NCBI RefSeq assembly: GCF_008254045.1
Contig: NZ_CP042425.1
Span: 3,844,001 to 3,908,000, forward strand
Source of the DNA: Limnoglobus roseus
Lineage (GTDB): Bacteria; Planctomycetota; Planctomycetia; Gemmatales; Gemmataceae
DNA length: 64,000 nucleotides
Direction of reading: 5' to 3'
Positions 46,444-54,663 of this stretch are shown here, piece after piece. How positions within the stretch are numbered: position 1 is the stretch's first letter; each line of letters opens with the position of its first letter. The position numbers were made by a program, and so were the translations under genes. The notes beneath the pieces were generated by a model. That model had not been told where the DNA came from, did no database searches, and was given only the letters and a program-made list of their open reading frames with translations.

Positions 46444-47406
46444 ATGCGACCTCGACGGATCTCCGTGCTCTTGGCCGTGTGGGTCGCGCTCGGTTTGGTG
46501 GGGTGCCGGCCCGCCGACGGGCCGGACCGCACGCTGCGGGTCGGCTATCAGAAGTGGGGCACGTACTCGATCCTAAAAGCCTCGGGCACGCTCGAACCGA
46601 AGCTGGCCGCCCACGGCTACCGGGTCGAGTGGGTCGAGTTCCCGGCCGGCCCGCCTTTGCTGGAAGCGATGAACGCCGGCAGCCTCGACCTCGGCCACAC
46701 CGGCGACTCGCCGCCGCTGTTCGCCCAGGCGGCCGGCGTGCCGCTCGTGTACGTCGCCGCCTCCTCGCCCAGCCCGGACAGTTCGGCCGTCGTCGTGCCC
46801 GCCGGGTCTTCCATCCGCGGCGGGGCCGAGTTGAAGGGCAAGCGGGTCGGCTTCGTGAAGGGGTCGAGTGCCCACACCCTCGTCGTGCGGGTCCTGGAAA
46901 AGAACGGCTTGGGCGTCGGCGACATCGAGGCCGTCTATCTCAGCCCCGCCGACGGCCGCGTGGCCCTCGAAACGGGCGGCATCGACGCCTGGTCGGTCTG
47001 GGACCCGTACCTCGCGGCCGCCGAGCAGATCGGCACCGTCCGCCGGGCCGTCGAGGGCCGCGGTCTCGTCGAGGGCCGCGAGTACTACCTGGCGGCCCGC
47101 TCGTTCGTGGACTCTCGACAAGACATCGTGAGGCTGTTCCTGGCCGAGTTGACCCAGGTGAAGGGGTGGGCCCGGGACCGATCGGACGACGTGGCCCGGA
47201 TGCTCGCCGACGAGACGGGCATCGACCTCGGAGCCATCGCGAAAGCCGAGGCCCGCCGCAGCCGGTACGACACGCGGGCCATCACGCCGGAACTGGTGGC
47301 CGCCCAGCAAGCCCTCGCGGACCGGTACGTCGAGTTGGGACTGCTCCCGAAGTCGATCGTCGTGGCGGACGCCGTGCCGCGGATCGACTTCGGCCTCCAG
47401 GAGTGA
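46444..47406 (+). CDS. ssuA: Sulfonate ABC transporter, substrate-binding protein SsuA
   Basis: The protein has 320 residues and starts at ATG 46444. The N-terminus is a lipoprotein signal (ISVLLAVWVALGLVGC, Cys at about 21), so the binding protein is membrane-anchored. The fold is the NMT1/THI5-like periplasmic binding type: LRVGYQKWGTYSILKASG, the ligand-site region AGSLDLGHTGDSPPLFAQAA, GKRVGFVKGSSAHTLV and GIDAWSVWDPYLAAAEQ. This is the SsuA (aliphatic sulfonate) pattern. It begins a four-gene operon with ssuD, ssuC and ssuB, each overlapping the next. Regulation is probably by sulfur supply. Confidence 0.92.
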   Translation: MRPRRISVLLAVWVALGLVGCRPADGPDRTLRVGYQKWGTYSILKASGTLEPKLAAHGYRVEWVEFPAGPPLLEAMNAGSLDLGHTGDSPPLFAQAAGVPLVYVAASSPSPDSSAVVVPAGSSIRGGAELKGKRVGFVKGSSAHTLVVRVLEKNGLGVGDIEAVYLSPADGRVALETGGIDAWSVWDPYLAAAEQIGTVRRAVEGRGLVEGREYYLAARSFVDSRQDIVRLFLAELTQVKGWARDRSDDVARMLADETGIDLGAIAKAEARRSRYDTRAITPELVAAQQALADRYVELGLLPKSIVVADAVPRIDFGLQE

Positions 47407-48545
47407 CCGCGGTGGACGTGTTCTGGTTCATTCCCACGCAGGGCGACGGCCGGTTCCTCGGCACGACCGACGGCGGCCGGCCGGCCACGTTCGACTACTT
47501 CGCGCAAGTGGCCCGCGCCGCAGATTCGCTCGGCTACCACGGCGCGTTACTCCCGACCGGCCGCGGGTGCGACGACGCCTGGATCACGGCCGCCGGCCTG
47601 GCGGCGATCACGACGCGGCTGAAGTACCTCGTCGCCGTCCGGCCGGGGCTGGTCAGTCCGACGCTCGCGTACCGCATGGCCGCCACGTTCGACCGGCAGA
47701 CGGCCGGCCGCATCCTCATCAACGTGGTCGCCGGTGGCGACACCGACGAGTTGCACGGCGACGGCGTGTTCCTGTCGTCCGAGGAGCGGTACGAGCAAAC
47801 CGACGAGTTCCTGACCATCTGGCGGGGCCTCGCCCGCGGGGAGACCGTCGACCACGCCGGCAAGCACCTGACCGTGTGGGCGGCCAAGCAGTTCTTCCCG
47901 GCCCACCAACAGCCGCACATCCCGCTGTACTTCGGCGGGTCGTCGCTGCCGGCCGTGTGCGTGGCAGCCCGGCACGTGGACGTGTACCTGACGTGGGGCG
48001 AGCCGCCCGCCGCGGTGGCCGAGAAGGTCGCCGACGTCCGGCGGGCGGCTACGGCGAAAGGCCGGTCGGTCCGGTTCGGCATCCGGCTGCACGTCGTCGT
48101 CCGCGACACCGTGGCCGAGGCCCGCACGGCCGCGGAGAAGCTCATCGAGAAGGTCACGCCCGAGGTCGCCGCGGCGGCCCAGGGCGTGTTGGCGAAGTAC
48201 GAGTCGGAAGGGCAGCGGCGGATGCTCGCCCTCCAGCGGAACGGCCGCGACGGGCTGTGGCTGCGGCCCGACCTGTGGGCCGGCGTCGGCCTCGTCCGCG
48301 GCGGGGCGGGCACGGCGATGGTCGGCGACGGGCCGACGGTGGCCGCCCTCATGCGCGAGTACGCGGCCGTCGGCATCGACACGTTCATCCTGTCCGGCTA
48401 CCCGCACTTGGAGGAAGCCTACCACGTCGCCGAGCACGTGTTCCCGCACCTGCCGCTCAGCCGAGCGACGACCGCGGCGACGCGGGGCGAGGTGATCGCC
48501 AACGGGGCGGTCCGCATCCCCGGCGGCGCGAACGGCACCTCATGA
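47403..48545 (+). CDS. ssuD: FMNH2-dependent alkanesulfonate monooxygenase SsuD
   Basis: The protein has 380 residues and starts at GTG 47403, overlapping the ssuA stop by four bases (GTGA). Family length is 381 in E. coli. Landmarks of the bacterial luciferase-like (LLM) fold are DVFWFIPTQGDGRFLGTTDG, DSLGYHGALLPTGRGCDDAW, GRILINVVAGGDTDELHGDG, PLYFGGSSLPAVCVAARHVD and FILSGYPHLEEAYHVAEHVF, all typical of SsuD. It oxidises alkanesulfonates to aldehyde and sulfite with reduced flavin. The usual flavin reductase SsuE is not in the operon, so it must be supplied from elsewhere. Confidence 0.93.
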   Translation: MTAVDVFWFIPTQGDGRFLGTTDGGRPATFDYFAQVARAADSLGYHGALLPTGRGCDDAWITAAGLAAITTRLKYLVAVRPGLVSPTLAYRMAATFDRQTAGRILINVVAGGDTDELHGDGVFLSSEERYEQTDEFLTIWRGLARGETVDHAGKHLTVWAAKQFFPAHQQPHIPLYFGGSSLPAVCVAARHVDVYLTWGEPPAAVAEKVADVRRAATAKGRSVRFGIRLHVVVRDTVAEARTAAEKLIEKVTPEVAAAAQGVLAKYESEGQRRMLALQRNGRDGLWLRPDLWAGVGLVRGGAGTAMVGDGPTVAALMREYAAVGIDTFILSGYPHLEEAYHVAEHVFPHLPLSRATTAATRGEVIANGAVRIPGGANGTS

Positions 48546-49345
48546 GTCGCGCACTCACGCCCTGGCTGCTGCCGCTGGTCCTGCTCCTCGCCTGGCAGGC
48601 GGCCGGCAAACTCGGCTGGCTGTCGACCCGCGTCCTGCCGACGCCCCTGGAAGTCGGCCGGGCCGGGGTCAAACTGACCGCGTCCGGCGAACTGCCGCGG
48701 CACCTCGGCGTGAGCTTCGCCCGGGCGGCCGCCGGGTTTGTCATCGGCACGACCCTCGGCCTCGCCCTCGGCGTCCTCACCGGTACGTCGCGGCGGGCCG
48801 AGCGGCTCCTCGACACGTCCGTGCAGATGCTCCGCACCATCCCGCACCTGGCCCTCATCCCGCTCGTCATCCTCTGGTTCGGCGTCGGCGAGGCGGCGAA
48901 GGTCTTCCTCGTCGCCGTCGGCGTGCTGTTCCCCGTCTACCTGAACACCTATCACGGGTTCCGCACGGTCGACTCCGGCCTGATCGAGATGGGCCGGGTG
49001 TACGCCCTCGGCCGGTGGCAACTGTTCCGGCGTGTGCTGTGGCCGGGGGCGTTGCCGTCGGTGCTGGTCGGCGTGCGGTACGCCCTCGGCGTGATGTGGC
49101 TGACGCTCATCGTCGCCGAGACGATCGCCGCCACGTCGGGCGTCGGCTACCTGGCGATGAACGCCCGCGAGTTCCTGCGGACCGACGTGGTCGTCCTCAG
49201 CATCCTGCTCTACGCACTGCTCGGCAAGCTGGCCGACGGCGTCGCCCGGTTGCTGGAACGGCGTCTCTTGCCGTGGCACCCCGCCTTCGTCCAACCGATC
49301 GCGGCCGCCGCGAACCCGGACGACTCCGTTGGGAGTGAACTTTGA
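48542..49345 (+). CDS. ssuC: Sulfonate ABC transporter, permease SsuC
   Basis: The protein has 267 residues and starts at ATG 48542, overlapping ssuD by four bases (ATGA). It contains about six membrane helices (LLPLVLLLAWQAAGKLGW, AGFVIGTTLGLALGVLTG, VFLVAVGVLFPVYLNTYH, LGVMWLTLIVAETIAATSGV). The BPD transporter EAA loop is RVYALGRWQLFRRVLWPGALP. It forms the membrane channel of the sulfonate importer with SsuA and SsuB. Confidence 0.92.
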   Translation: MSRALTPWLLPLVLLLAWQAAGKLGWLSTRVLPTPLEVGRAGVKLTASGELPRHLGVSFARAAAGFVIGTTLGLALGVLTGTSRRAERLLDTSVQMLRTIPHLALIPLVILWFGVGEAAKVFLVAVGVLFPVYLNTYHGFRTVDSGLIEMGRVYALGRWQLFRRVLWPGALPSVLVGVRYALGVMWLTLIVAETIAATSGVGYLAMNAREFLRTDVVVLSILLYALLGKLADGVARLLERRLLPWHPAFVQPIAAAANPDDSVGSEL

Positions 49346-50085
49346 GTTTCGCGGCCGGCGGCGTGTCCGTGGAAGCGGTCGGCGTCCGCCGGGCCTTCGG
49401 CCCGCACGTCGTCTTAGACCGGCTGAACCTGCGGGTCGCGGCCGGCGAGTTCGTCGCGATCGTCGGCCGGAGCGGCAGCGGCAAGAGCACGCTCCTTCGC
49501 CTCCTCGCCGGGCTGGATCAACCGACGGCGGGCGAGGTGCGGATCGACGGCCGGCCGCTCGCCGGGCTGAGTCCGCGGACCCGCGTGCTCTTTCAGGACG
49601 GCCGCCTGTTGCCGTGGCTGCGGGTCGGGGAGAACGTCGCGTTGGGGCTGGACGACCGCCGCCGCGAGAATGCCGCCCGCCTGTTGGAGCGGGTCGGGCT
49701 GGCGACGCGGGCGGCCGACTATCCCGGCGTCCTGTCCGGCGGCCAAAGGCAGCGGGTGGCCCTGGCGCGGGCACTGGCGGCCGAACCCGGATTCCTGCTG
49801 TTCGACGAACCGCTCGGCAGTTTGGACGCCCTGACGCGGGTCGAGATGCAACGACTGGTCGAAGAGTTGTGGCGGGAACGCCCCTTCACCGGCGTGCTCA
49901 TCACCCACGACGTGGCCGAGGCCGTTACCCTGGCCGACCGCGTGCTGCTACTCGAAGGCGGCGGCATCCGCGCCGAGTGGCCGGTGCCGTTCCCACGGCC
50001 GCGGGCGACCGGCTCACCGGACTTCGCCCGCCTCGTCGAAGGCGTGCTGGGGCGGGTGCTCGGCCGGCCGGCTCAGATGACGTAA
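49342..50085 (+). CDS. ssuB: Sulfonate ABC transporter, ATPase SsuB
   Basis: The protein has 247 residues. TTG 49342 overlaps the ssuC stop by four bases (TTGA) and is the likely start. Walker A is GRSGSGKST (about residue 43), Q-loop LFQDGRLLPW, signature LSGGQRQRVALARAL, Walker B FLLFDEPLGSLD and switch His in ITHDVAEAV. It energises SsuAC. Its last 13 bases overlap the 3' end of an oppositely transcribed Rrf2-family regulator gene. Confidence 0.93.
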   Translation: MSFAAGGVSVEAVGVRRAFGPHVVLDRLNLRVAAGEFVAIVGRSGSGKSTLLRLLAGLDQPTAGEVRIDGRPLAGLSPRTRVLFQDGRLLPWLRVGENVALGLDDRRRENAARLLERVGLATRAADYPGVLSGGQRQRVALARALAAEPGFLLFDEPLGSLDALTRVEMQRLVEELWRERPFTGVLITHDVAEAVTLADRVLLLEGGGIRAEWPVPFPRPRATGSPDFARLVEGVLGRVLGRPAQMT

Positions 50086-50486
50086 TCCCCGCCACCGAAC
50101 TGCGGCAGGAGGTCGGACAGCTTCGTTTCGGACAGCACCCGCTCGCGGCCGTCGGTGATCCGCTTCCAGACGGCCCGGAGGGCGTTGCCCAACGGGGTGG
50201 GGGCGTACCGCTCTTCGGGCGGGTCGGTCCGCTCCAGGGTGTTGAGGACGTCGGCCAGGGAGATTTCGTCCGGCCGGCGGGCCAGGTGGTACCCACCGGA
50301 CGCGCCGCGGGTGCTGACGACCAACCCGGCCCCCTTGAGGTGGCCCATGATCTGAACGAGGAATCGCTGCGGGATGCCGTGCTGCGACGCCATGTCCGAC
50401 AGGTGCACAGGTTTCGGGCTGCCGTGCTGGGCGGCCAGTTCGAGGAGGGCCAGGCAGCCGTACTCGGCCTTCGCGGAGAGAAACAT
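50073..50486 (-). CDS. Rrf2-family transcriptional regulator (no Fe-S cysteines)
   Basis: The protein has 137 residues and starts at ATG 50486. The winged helix-turn-helix is SAKAEYGCLALLELAAQHGS, then PKPVHLSDMASQHGIPQRFL and GLVVSTRGASGGYHLARRPD, the Rrf2 signature. The three Cys that bind an Fe-S cluster in IscR/NsrR are absent from the middle region (LERTDPPEERYAPTPLG). This is the CymR-like type, which in Firmicutes controls cysteine and sulfur genes. Convergent overlap with ssuB and the nearby CBS and CGL genes make a sulfur-control role plausible but unproven. Confidence 0.87.
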   Translation of the reverse strand: MFLSAKAEYGCLALLELAAQHGSPKPVHLSDMASQHGIPQRFLVQIMGHLKGAGLVVSTRGASGGYHLARRPDEISLADVLNTLERTDPPEERYAPTPLGNALRAVWKRITDGRERVLSETKLSDLLPQFGGGDYVI

Positions 50487-50659
50487 GGCGACCTTTCAGG
50501 GAGACCGATCCCAAGAATCTTGCGCAACGACACGGATTTCCATCGGCCTGCGCACCACGGCCCGCGAGCTTAAACGGGCGTGCGAAAAAGTAATTTACGA
50601 TTTTGGTGATAATTTTAGTTATAATTAGATCCTTATCGCTGTGCGGGGAGCTCTTCGCG
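50487..50659. promoter_or_regulatory. Divergent promoter region of two Rrf2 regulators
   Basis: These 173 bp separate two Rrf2 genes transcribed away from each other. The right 60 bp are strongly AT-rich. TATAAT at about 50625 and repeated runs of A and T (GATTTTGGTGATAATTTTAG) are the best candidates for a promoter and a regulator site. Rrf2 proteins usually bind such AT-rich dyads. No clear -35 at the right spacing was found. Confidence 0.5.
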
Positions 50660-51124
50660 ATGAAACTTTCTCGAAAGGCCGACTACGCCCTGCGGGTTCT
50701 CGTCACGCTCGTGGAGCGTGCGGGGGCGGGACCGATTTCAATGACCGAGTTGGCGAGACGGAATCACGTGCCGAAGCGGTTTCTCGAACACATCATGTTG
50801 GACTTGAAGTCAAGCGGGTGGGTCGGGAGCAGTACCGGCCGGACGGGCGGGTACGTCCTGACGTCTCCGCCGGAGCGAATCACCCTGGGACAGGTCATTC
50901 GTCATTTCGACGGCGTTTTGGCCCCTATCGGCTGCGTTTCGGCCACGGCCTTCGAGGACTGCTCTCAGTCGAACTGTTGCCGGTTTCGCCGGGTCATGCT
51001 CGACGTGCGGAACATGGTCGCGAACTACCTCGACAACGTCACGCTCGCCCAGGTGGTCGTCAACCAACCCGTCGCGGATCGCCACGTTTTCCACCTCGAA
51101 CTGATCCGTGGAGAAGGTATCTGA
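50660..51124 (+). CDS. Rrf2-family transcriptional regulator with cluster-type cysteines
   Basis: The protein has 154 residues and starts at ATG 50660. The N-terminal winged helix-turn-helix reads KLSRKADYALRVLVTLVERA, then ISMTELARRNHVPKRFLEHI and GWVGSSTGRTGGYVLTSPPE. The central segment has Cys in IGCVSATAFEDCSQSNCCRF, a spacing like the Fe-S ligands of IscR/NsrR/RsrR-type members. It may sense iron, redox or nitric oxide through a cluster. It is divergent from the Cys-poor Rrf2 gene and may cross-regulate it. Confidence 0.87.
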   Translation: MKLSRKADYALRVLVTLVERAGAGPISMTELARRNHVPKRFLEHIMLDLKSSGWVGSSTGRTGGYVLTSPPERITLGQVIRHFDGVLAPIGCVSATAFEDCSQSNCCRFRRVMLDVRNMVANYLDNVTLAQVVVNQPVADRHVFHLELIRGEGI

Positions 51125-51423
51125 CACGCCGCTCACACACCAAATTGCGTTGAAAGTGCCCGCGAGGTGACAGAGTGGCGACCGCGGATGGCGGTCGAGC
51201 CGAGAACACGATTGACATTCGACACTATCTCTATCATATTGGTGACACACGATCAGTCGGTGGGATGTCGTAAGCCTCCACTTCCGACATCTGCAGTGAG
51301 CCGGCCGGGTCGTGATTCTCTTCTGGCGAGTGTCTCACACGCTCGTACTTTTCGCGCCTTAAAACCTTCGAGGGCACCACCCGAACGGGTGCCCGAGCCG
51401 TGATCGACAGAGGAGCGAGCAAC
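51125..51423 (+). other. Intergenic region
   Basis: About 300 bp with no recognised gene. A local AT-rich stretch (about 51205-51255) could be a promoter for the small gene at 51424. GGAGCGAG precedes its ATG. Confidence 0.4.
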
Positions 51424-51723
51424 ATGGTCCGCATTACCTGGGAGAACGAAACCCTGCACGTGCGTCGGGTCGTGGTCCGTCGCGACCTGCCGCGGGCGTA
51501 CACCTACGCCGTCCGCCGGGCGGCCGAGCGACTCGGGTTGCCGCTCGCCTACCCTGAAGCCAAGCCGCGGGCGGGCGACTTCTGGCTGGCCTGCTCGCCG
51601 GACCGCGGGTGGGGCGACGCCGACCCGGGTGCCATCGGCTGGGTCAGCCCCCTCGACATCGACGCCGGCCTGAACCTCTTGTTCGCCACCATCGAGGCGG
51701 TGAAGTTACACCCCGTCCCGTAG
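51424..51723 (+). CDS. Small hypothetical protein
   Basis: The protein has 99 residues and starts at ATG 51424 behind GGAGCGAG. It has no signal peptide and is rich in Arg, Trp and Asp (MVRITWENETLHVRRVVVRR, AYTYAVRRAAERLGLPLAYP, PDRGWGDADPGAIGWVSPLD). It probably forms a small alpha/beta domain. I recognise no family. The following esterase gene is on the same strand 87 bp further on. Confidence 0.55.
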   Translation: MVRITWENETLHVRRVVVRRDLPRAYTYAVRRAAERLGLPLAYPEAKPRAGDFWLACSPDRGWGDADPGAIGWVSPLDIDAGLNLLFATIEAVKLHPVP

Positions 51724-51810
51724 ACGGTCTGAATCGCCTCGTCCGTCGATTTTCTCCGCGCGGCATCATGTGCTGTGCGTGGGACTTTCCCCCTTTCCCG
51801 AGGACGTGTC

Positions 51811-52650
51811 ATGAAGCGACTGACGTACCTGTGGTTCGCCGTGGCGGCGACGCTGTTCGCCGCCGGATCCATGCCGGCCGCCGAGAAGTTAAACGCCGTG
51901 AAGGTGGTTGCCGACGTGGCCTACCACACCGGCGACGGCGTTGACGCCGAGCGGCACAAGCTCGACCTGTACCTGCCCGAAGGCAAGTCCGGCGTGCCGG
52001 TGGTGGTGTTCTTCCACGGCGGCGGCTACCAGAAAGGGGACCGCAAGGGCGCGGCCCAGTTCGGCGAGACGCTCGCCCGCCAGGGCGTGGCCGTCGCGGC
52101 CGTCGGCTACCGCTTGGTGCCGGCCGCCAGGTACCCGGCCCCGGTGGAAGACGGGGCGAAGGCCGTCGCCTGGGTGCAGAAGCACGTCGCCGAGCACGGT
52201 GGGGCGGCCGACCGCCTGTACCTCGCCGGCCACTCGGCCGGCGGCCACCTGGCGGCCCTGCTGGCGACCGACAATCAGTACCTGAAGGCGGCCGGGGCCG
52301 ACGCGGCGGCCGTCAAGGGCGTCATTTCGTTGAGCGGCCTGTACGCGGTACCCGACGACCGGGCGGCGGTCTTCGGCGGCGACGCGGCCCGCAAGCAGGC
52401 GTCGCCGCAGCACCACCTGCGGGCCGATCTGCCGCCGTTCTTCTTGGCCTACGCCGACAAGGACAACCCGGACAAGGACAAGCACACGGCCGCGTTCGCC
52501 GACGCCCTCAAGGCGAAGAAAGTCGCCGCGACCGTGTACGTGGGCAAGGACCGCGACCACGGGACGCTGTTCTCGAAGATCGCCGACGGCGACCCGACCG
52601 GGCAGGCCGTGCTGGCGTTCATCCACGCGACCGAGGCCGACAAAAAGTAA
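51811..52650 (+). CDS. Secreted alpha/beta-hydrolase (carboxylesterase/HSL type)
   Basis: The protein has 279 residues and starts at ATG 51811 with a signal peptide (MKRLTYLWFAVAATLFAAGS). The oxyanion motif HGGG is in PVVVFFHGGGYQKGDRKGA. The nucleophile elbow is GHSAGGHLAALLA (Ser at about residue 141). The acid is in YADKDNPD and the catalytic His in GKDRDHGTLFSKI. It resembles BD-FAE/kynurenine-formamidase-like esterases found in planctomycete sulfatase neighbourhoods. It is probably exported and removes acyl groups from substrates of the adjacent sulfatase; this is inference from context. Confidence 0.87.
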   Translation: MKRLTYLWFAVAATLFAAGSMPAAEKLNAVKVVADVAYHTGDGVDAERHKLDLYLPEGKSGVPVVVFFHGGGYQKGDRKGAAQFGETLARQGVAVAAVGYRLVPAARYPAPVEDGAKAVAWVQKHVAEHGGAADRLYLAGHSAGGHLAALLATDNQYLKAAGADAAAVKGVISLSGLYAVPDDRAAVFGGDAARKQASPQHHLRADLPPFFLAYADKDNPDKDKHTAAFADALKAKKVAATVYVGKDRDHGTLFSKIADGDPTGQAVLAFIHATEADKK

Positions 52651-52713
52651 CCGCCAAGGGTCGGGCCGTCCGCGGCGGCTCGGCCCTCTTTCCCCCTAAT
52701 TGAAGGCTCCCGC

Positions 52714-54129
52714 ATGTCTCGCTGGTATTGGTCCTGCCTGTTCGCCCTGATACTGGTCACCGCCACTTCGGCCGCCGATCCGCCGGCGAAGAAGCCGAAC
52801 GTCCTGTACATCGCGGCCGACGACCTGAACGCGCGGCTCGGCTGTTACGGCGACCCGCTCGCCAAGACGCCGAACCTCGACAAGCTGGCCGCCGCCGGCG
52901 TGCGGTTCGACCGGGCGTACTGCCAGTACCCGCTGTGCAACCCGTCCCGGAGTTCGCTGCTGAGCGGCAAGCGGCCGGCCACCACGCGGGTCTACAACAA
53001 CGGCGTCGTCGCCCGCGCCCACGTCGGCAAGGACGCCGTCTTCCTGCCGGAACTGTTCCGGAACAACGGGTACTTCACCGCCCGCGTCGGCAAGATCGCC
53101 CACCACGCGCACGAGGACCAGGTGACGTGGGACGTGTCCGAGCACCCCCGCGGGCCGAACGGCGAGAACCTGATGTCGAAGGCGTACGCCGCCGTCGAGG
53201 GGACCGGCATCGGCGAGTTCTCCCTGGGCTGGAAGGCCACCGACACGAAGGACGAGGACGAGCCCGACGGCGTGGTCGCCACCCGCGTCATCGAACTTCT
53301 CGAACAGTCGCAGAAGTCCGGCAAGCCGTTCTTCCTGGCCGCCGGGTTCTATCGCCCGCACCTGCCGTTCGTGGCCCCCAAGAAATACTTCGACCTGTAC
53401 CCGTTGGACCGGGTGAAACTACCGGCCGAGCCGCCGGAGCACCTGAAGTTCATCCCGAAGCTCGCGTTCAACGCCAACCCGACCCCCGCGAAGGGTGAGG
53501 TGTACACCGACGTGCAGAAGCGGGAAGCGGTGCGGGCGTACCTGGCGTCGATTTCGTTCATGGACGCGCAAGTCGGCCGCCTGCTGGCCGCGCTCGACCG
53601 GCTGAAACTGGCCGACGACACGGTCGTCGTCTTCTTCGGCGACCACGGCTTCCACCTGGGCGAGCACGGCGGCTTGTTCCGCAAGATGAGCCTGTTCGAG
53701 GAGTCGGCCCGCGTGCCGCTGATCCTCCGCGTGCCGGGGAAGAAGCCGGGCGTGACCAGCCGCCTGGTCGAACTCGTGGACTTGTACCCGACGCTCGCGG
53801 ACCTGGCCGGACTGACGCCGCCGACCGACCTGGAGGGCACGAGCGCCGTGCCGCTGCTCGACGACCCGAAGCGGGCGTGGAAGACGGCCGCGTTCACCAC
53901 CGTCACCCGCCGAACCGCCGGGGCGACCGAGCCAGTCTTCGGGCAGAGCGTACGGACGGAGCGGTATCGGTACAATGCGTGGGGCGACGGCACGGCCGAG
54001 TTGTACGACCACGACGCCGACCCGCACGAGTATGCCAACCTGGCCGCCGACCCGAAGCACGCGGCGACCGTGGCCGAGTTGAAGAAGTTGCTGGCCGGCG
54101 GCTGGAAGGCGGCCCGGCCCGGAGGGTAA
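52714..54129 (+). CDS. Type I sulfatase (iduronate-2-sulfatase-like), secreted
   Basis: The protein has 471 residues and starts at ATG 52714 with a signal peptide (SRWYWSCLFALILVTATSAA). The formylglycine motif C-x-P-S-R is present as YCQYPLCNPSRSSLLSGKRP (Cys at about residue 75), so activation by an FGE or anSME is required. Metal ligands lie in NVLYIAADDLNARLGCYGD and VVFFGDHGFHLGEHG. The domain order and SYYASVSFMD-like YLASISFMDAQVGRLLAALD fit the iduronate-2-sulfatase group (S1_7-like). It removes sulfate esters from polysaccharides outside the cytoplasm. No FGE gene is in the window. Confidence 0.92.
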   Translation: MSRWYWSCLFALILVTATSAADPPAKKPNVLYIAADDLNARLGCYGDPLAKTPNLDKLAAAGVRFDRAYCQYPLCNPSRSSLLSGKRPATTRVYNNGVVARAHVGKDAVFLPELFRNNGYFTARVGKIAHHAHEDQVTWDVSEHPRGPNGENLMSKAYAAVEGTGIGEFSLGWKATDTKDEDEPDGVVATRVIELLEQSQKSGKPFFLAAGFYRPHLPFVAPKKYFDLYPLDRVKLPAEPPEHLKFIPKLAFNANPTPAKGEVYTDVQKREAVRAYLASISFMDAQVGRLLAALDRLKLADDTVVVFFGDHGFHLGEHGGLFRKMSLFEESARVPLILRVPGKKPGVTSRLVELVDLYPTLADLAGLTPPTDLEGTSAVPLLDDPKRAWKTAAFTTVTRRTAGATEPVFGQSVRTERYRYNAWGDGTAELYDHDADPHEYANLAADPKHAATVAELKKLLAGGWKAARPGG

Positions 54130-54132
54130 CGG

Positions 54133-54663
54133 ATGGCACGGATTCTCCCGCTTGACGTCGCGGCCGCCCCGCCGGCGGCCCGGGAGCAACTCGACGAGCA
54201 GATCGCCAAACACGGCCGCGCGACGAACATGAAGCGGACGCTCGCGCACTCGCCGGCGGCCCTGTTCGCGCTCATGCGGTGGTACGACCTGCACGCCGAG
54301 GTGACGGCGTTCCTCGGCGACCGCCTCACCACACTCTTCGCGCACGCCGTCTCGGCCCAGACCGATTGCCTCGTCTGCTCGACCTTCTTCCGCCGGTGGC
54401 TGACGGAGGCCGGCGAAGACCCCGACGACCTGAAGTTCGACGACCGCGAGCGGGCAGTCGTCGAGTACGGCCGGCAGTTGGCCCGCGACGCCAACGGGGT
54501 GACGGACGCACAGTACGCCGCCGTTGCTTCCCACCTGACGCCATCGCAGGTCGTTGCCCTGACCGCGTTCGGCGGGCTGATGATCGCGACGAACGTCTTC
54601 AACAACGTCCTGAAGGTGGACCTGGACGAGTACCTGTTCCCGTTCCGCAAGGGGGCGACATGA
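54133..54663 (+). CDS. Carboxymuconolactone decarboxylase-like (AhpD-fold) protein
   Basis: The protein has 176 residues and starts at ATG 54133, three bases after the sulfatase stop, with GGAGGGTAAC as ribosome binding site. The AhpD fold is indicated by MKRTLAHSPAALFALMRWYD and the redox motif C-x-x-C in SAQTDCLVCSTFFRRWLTEA. It also has ERAVVEYGRQLARDANGVTD and VVALTAFGGLMIATNVFNNV. Members are peroxidase-like or decarboxylases. The exact substrate is unknown. It overlaps the next gene by four bases, so both are translated together. Confidence 0.85.
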   Translation: MARILPLDVAAAPPAAREQLDEQIAKHGRATNMKRTLAHSPAALFALMRWYDLHAEVTAFLGDRLTTLFAHAVSAQTDCLVCSTFFRRWLTEAGEDPDDLKFDDRERAVVEYGRQLARDANGVTDAQYAAVASHLTPSQVVALTAFGGLMIATNVFNNVLKVDLDEYLFPFRKGAT

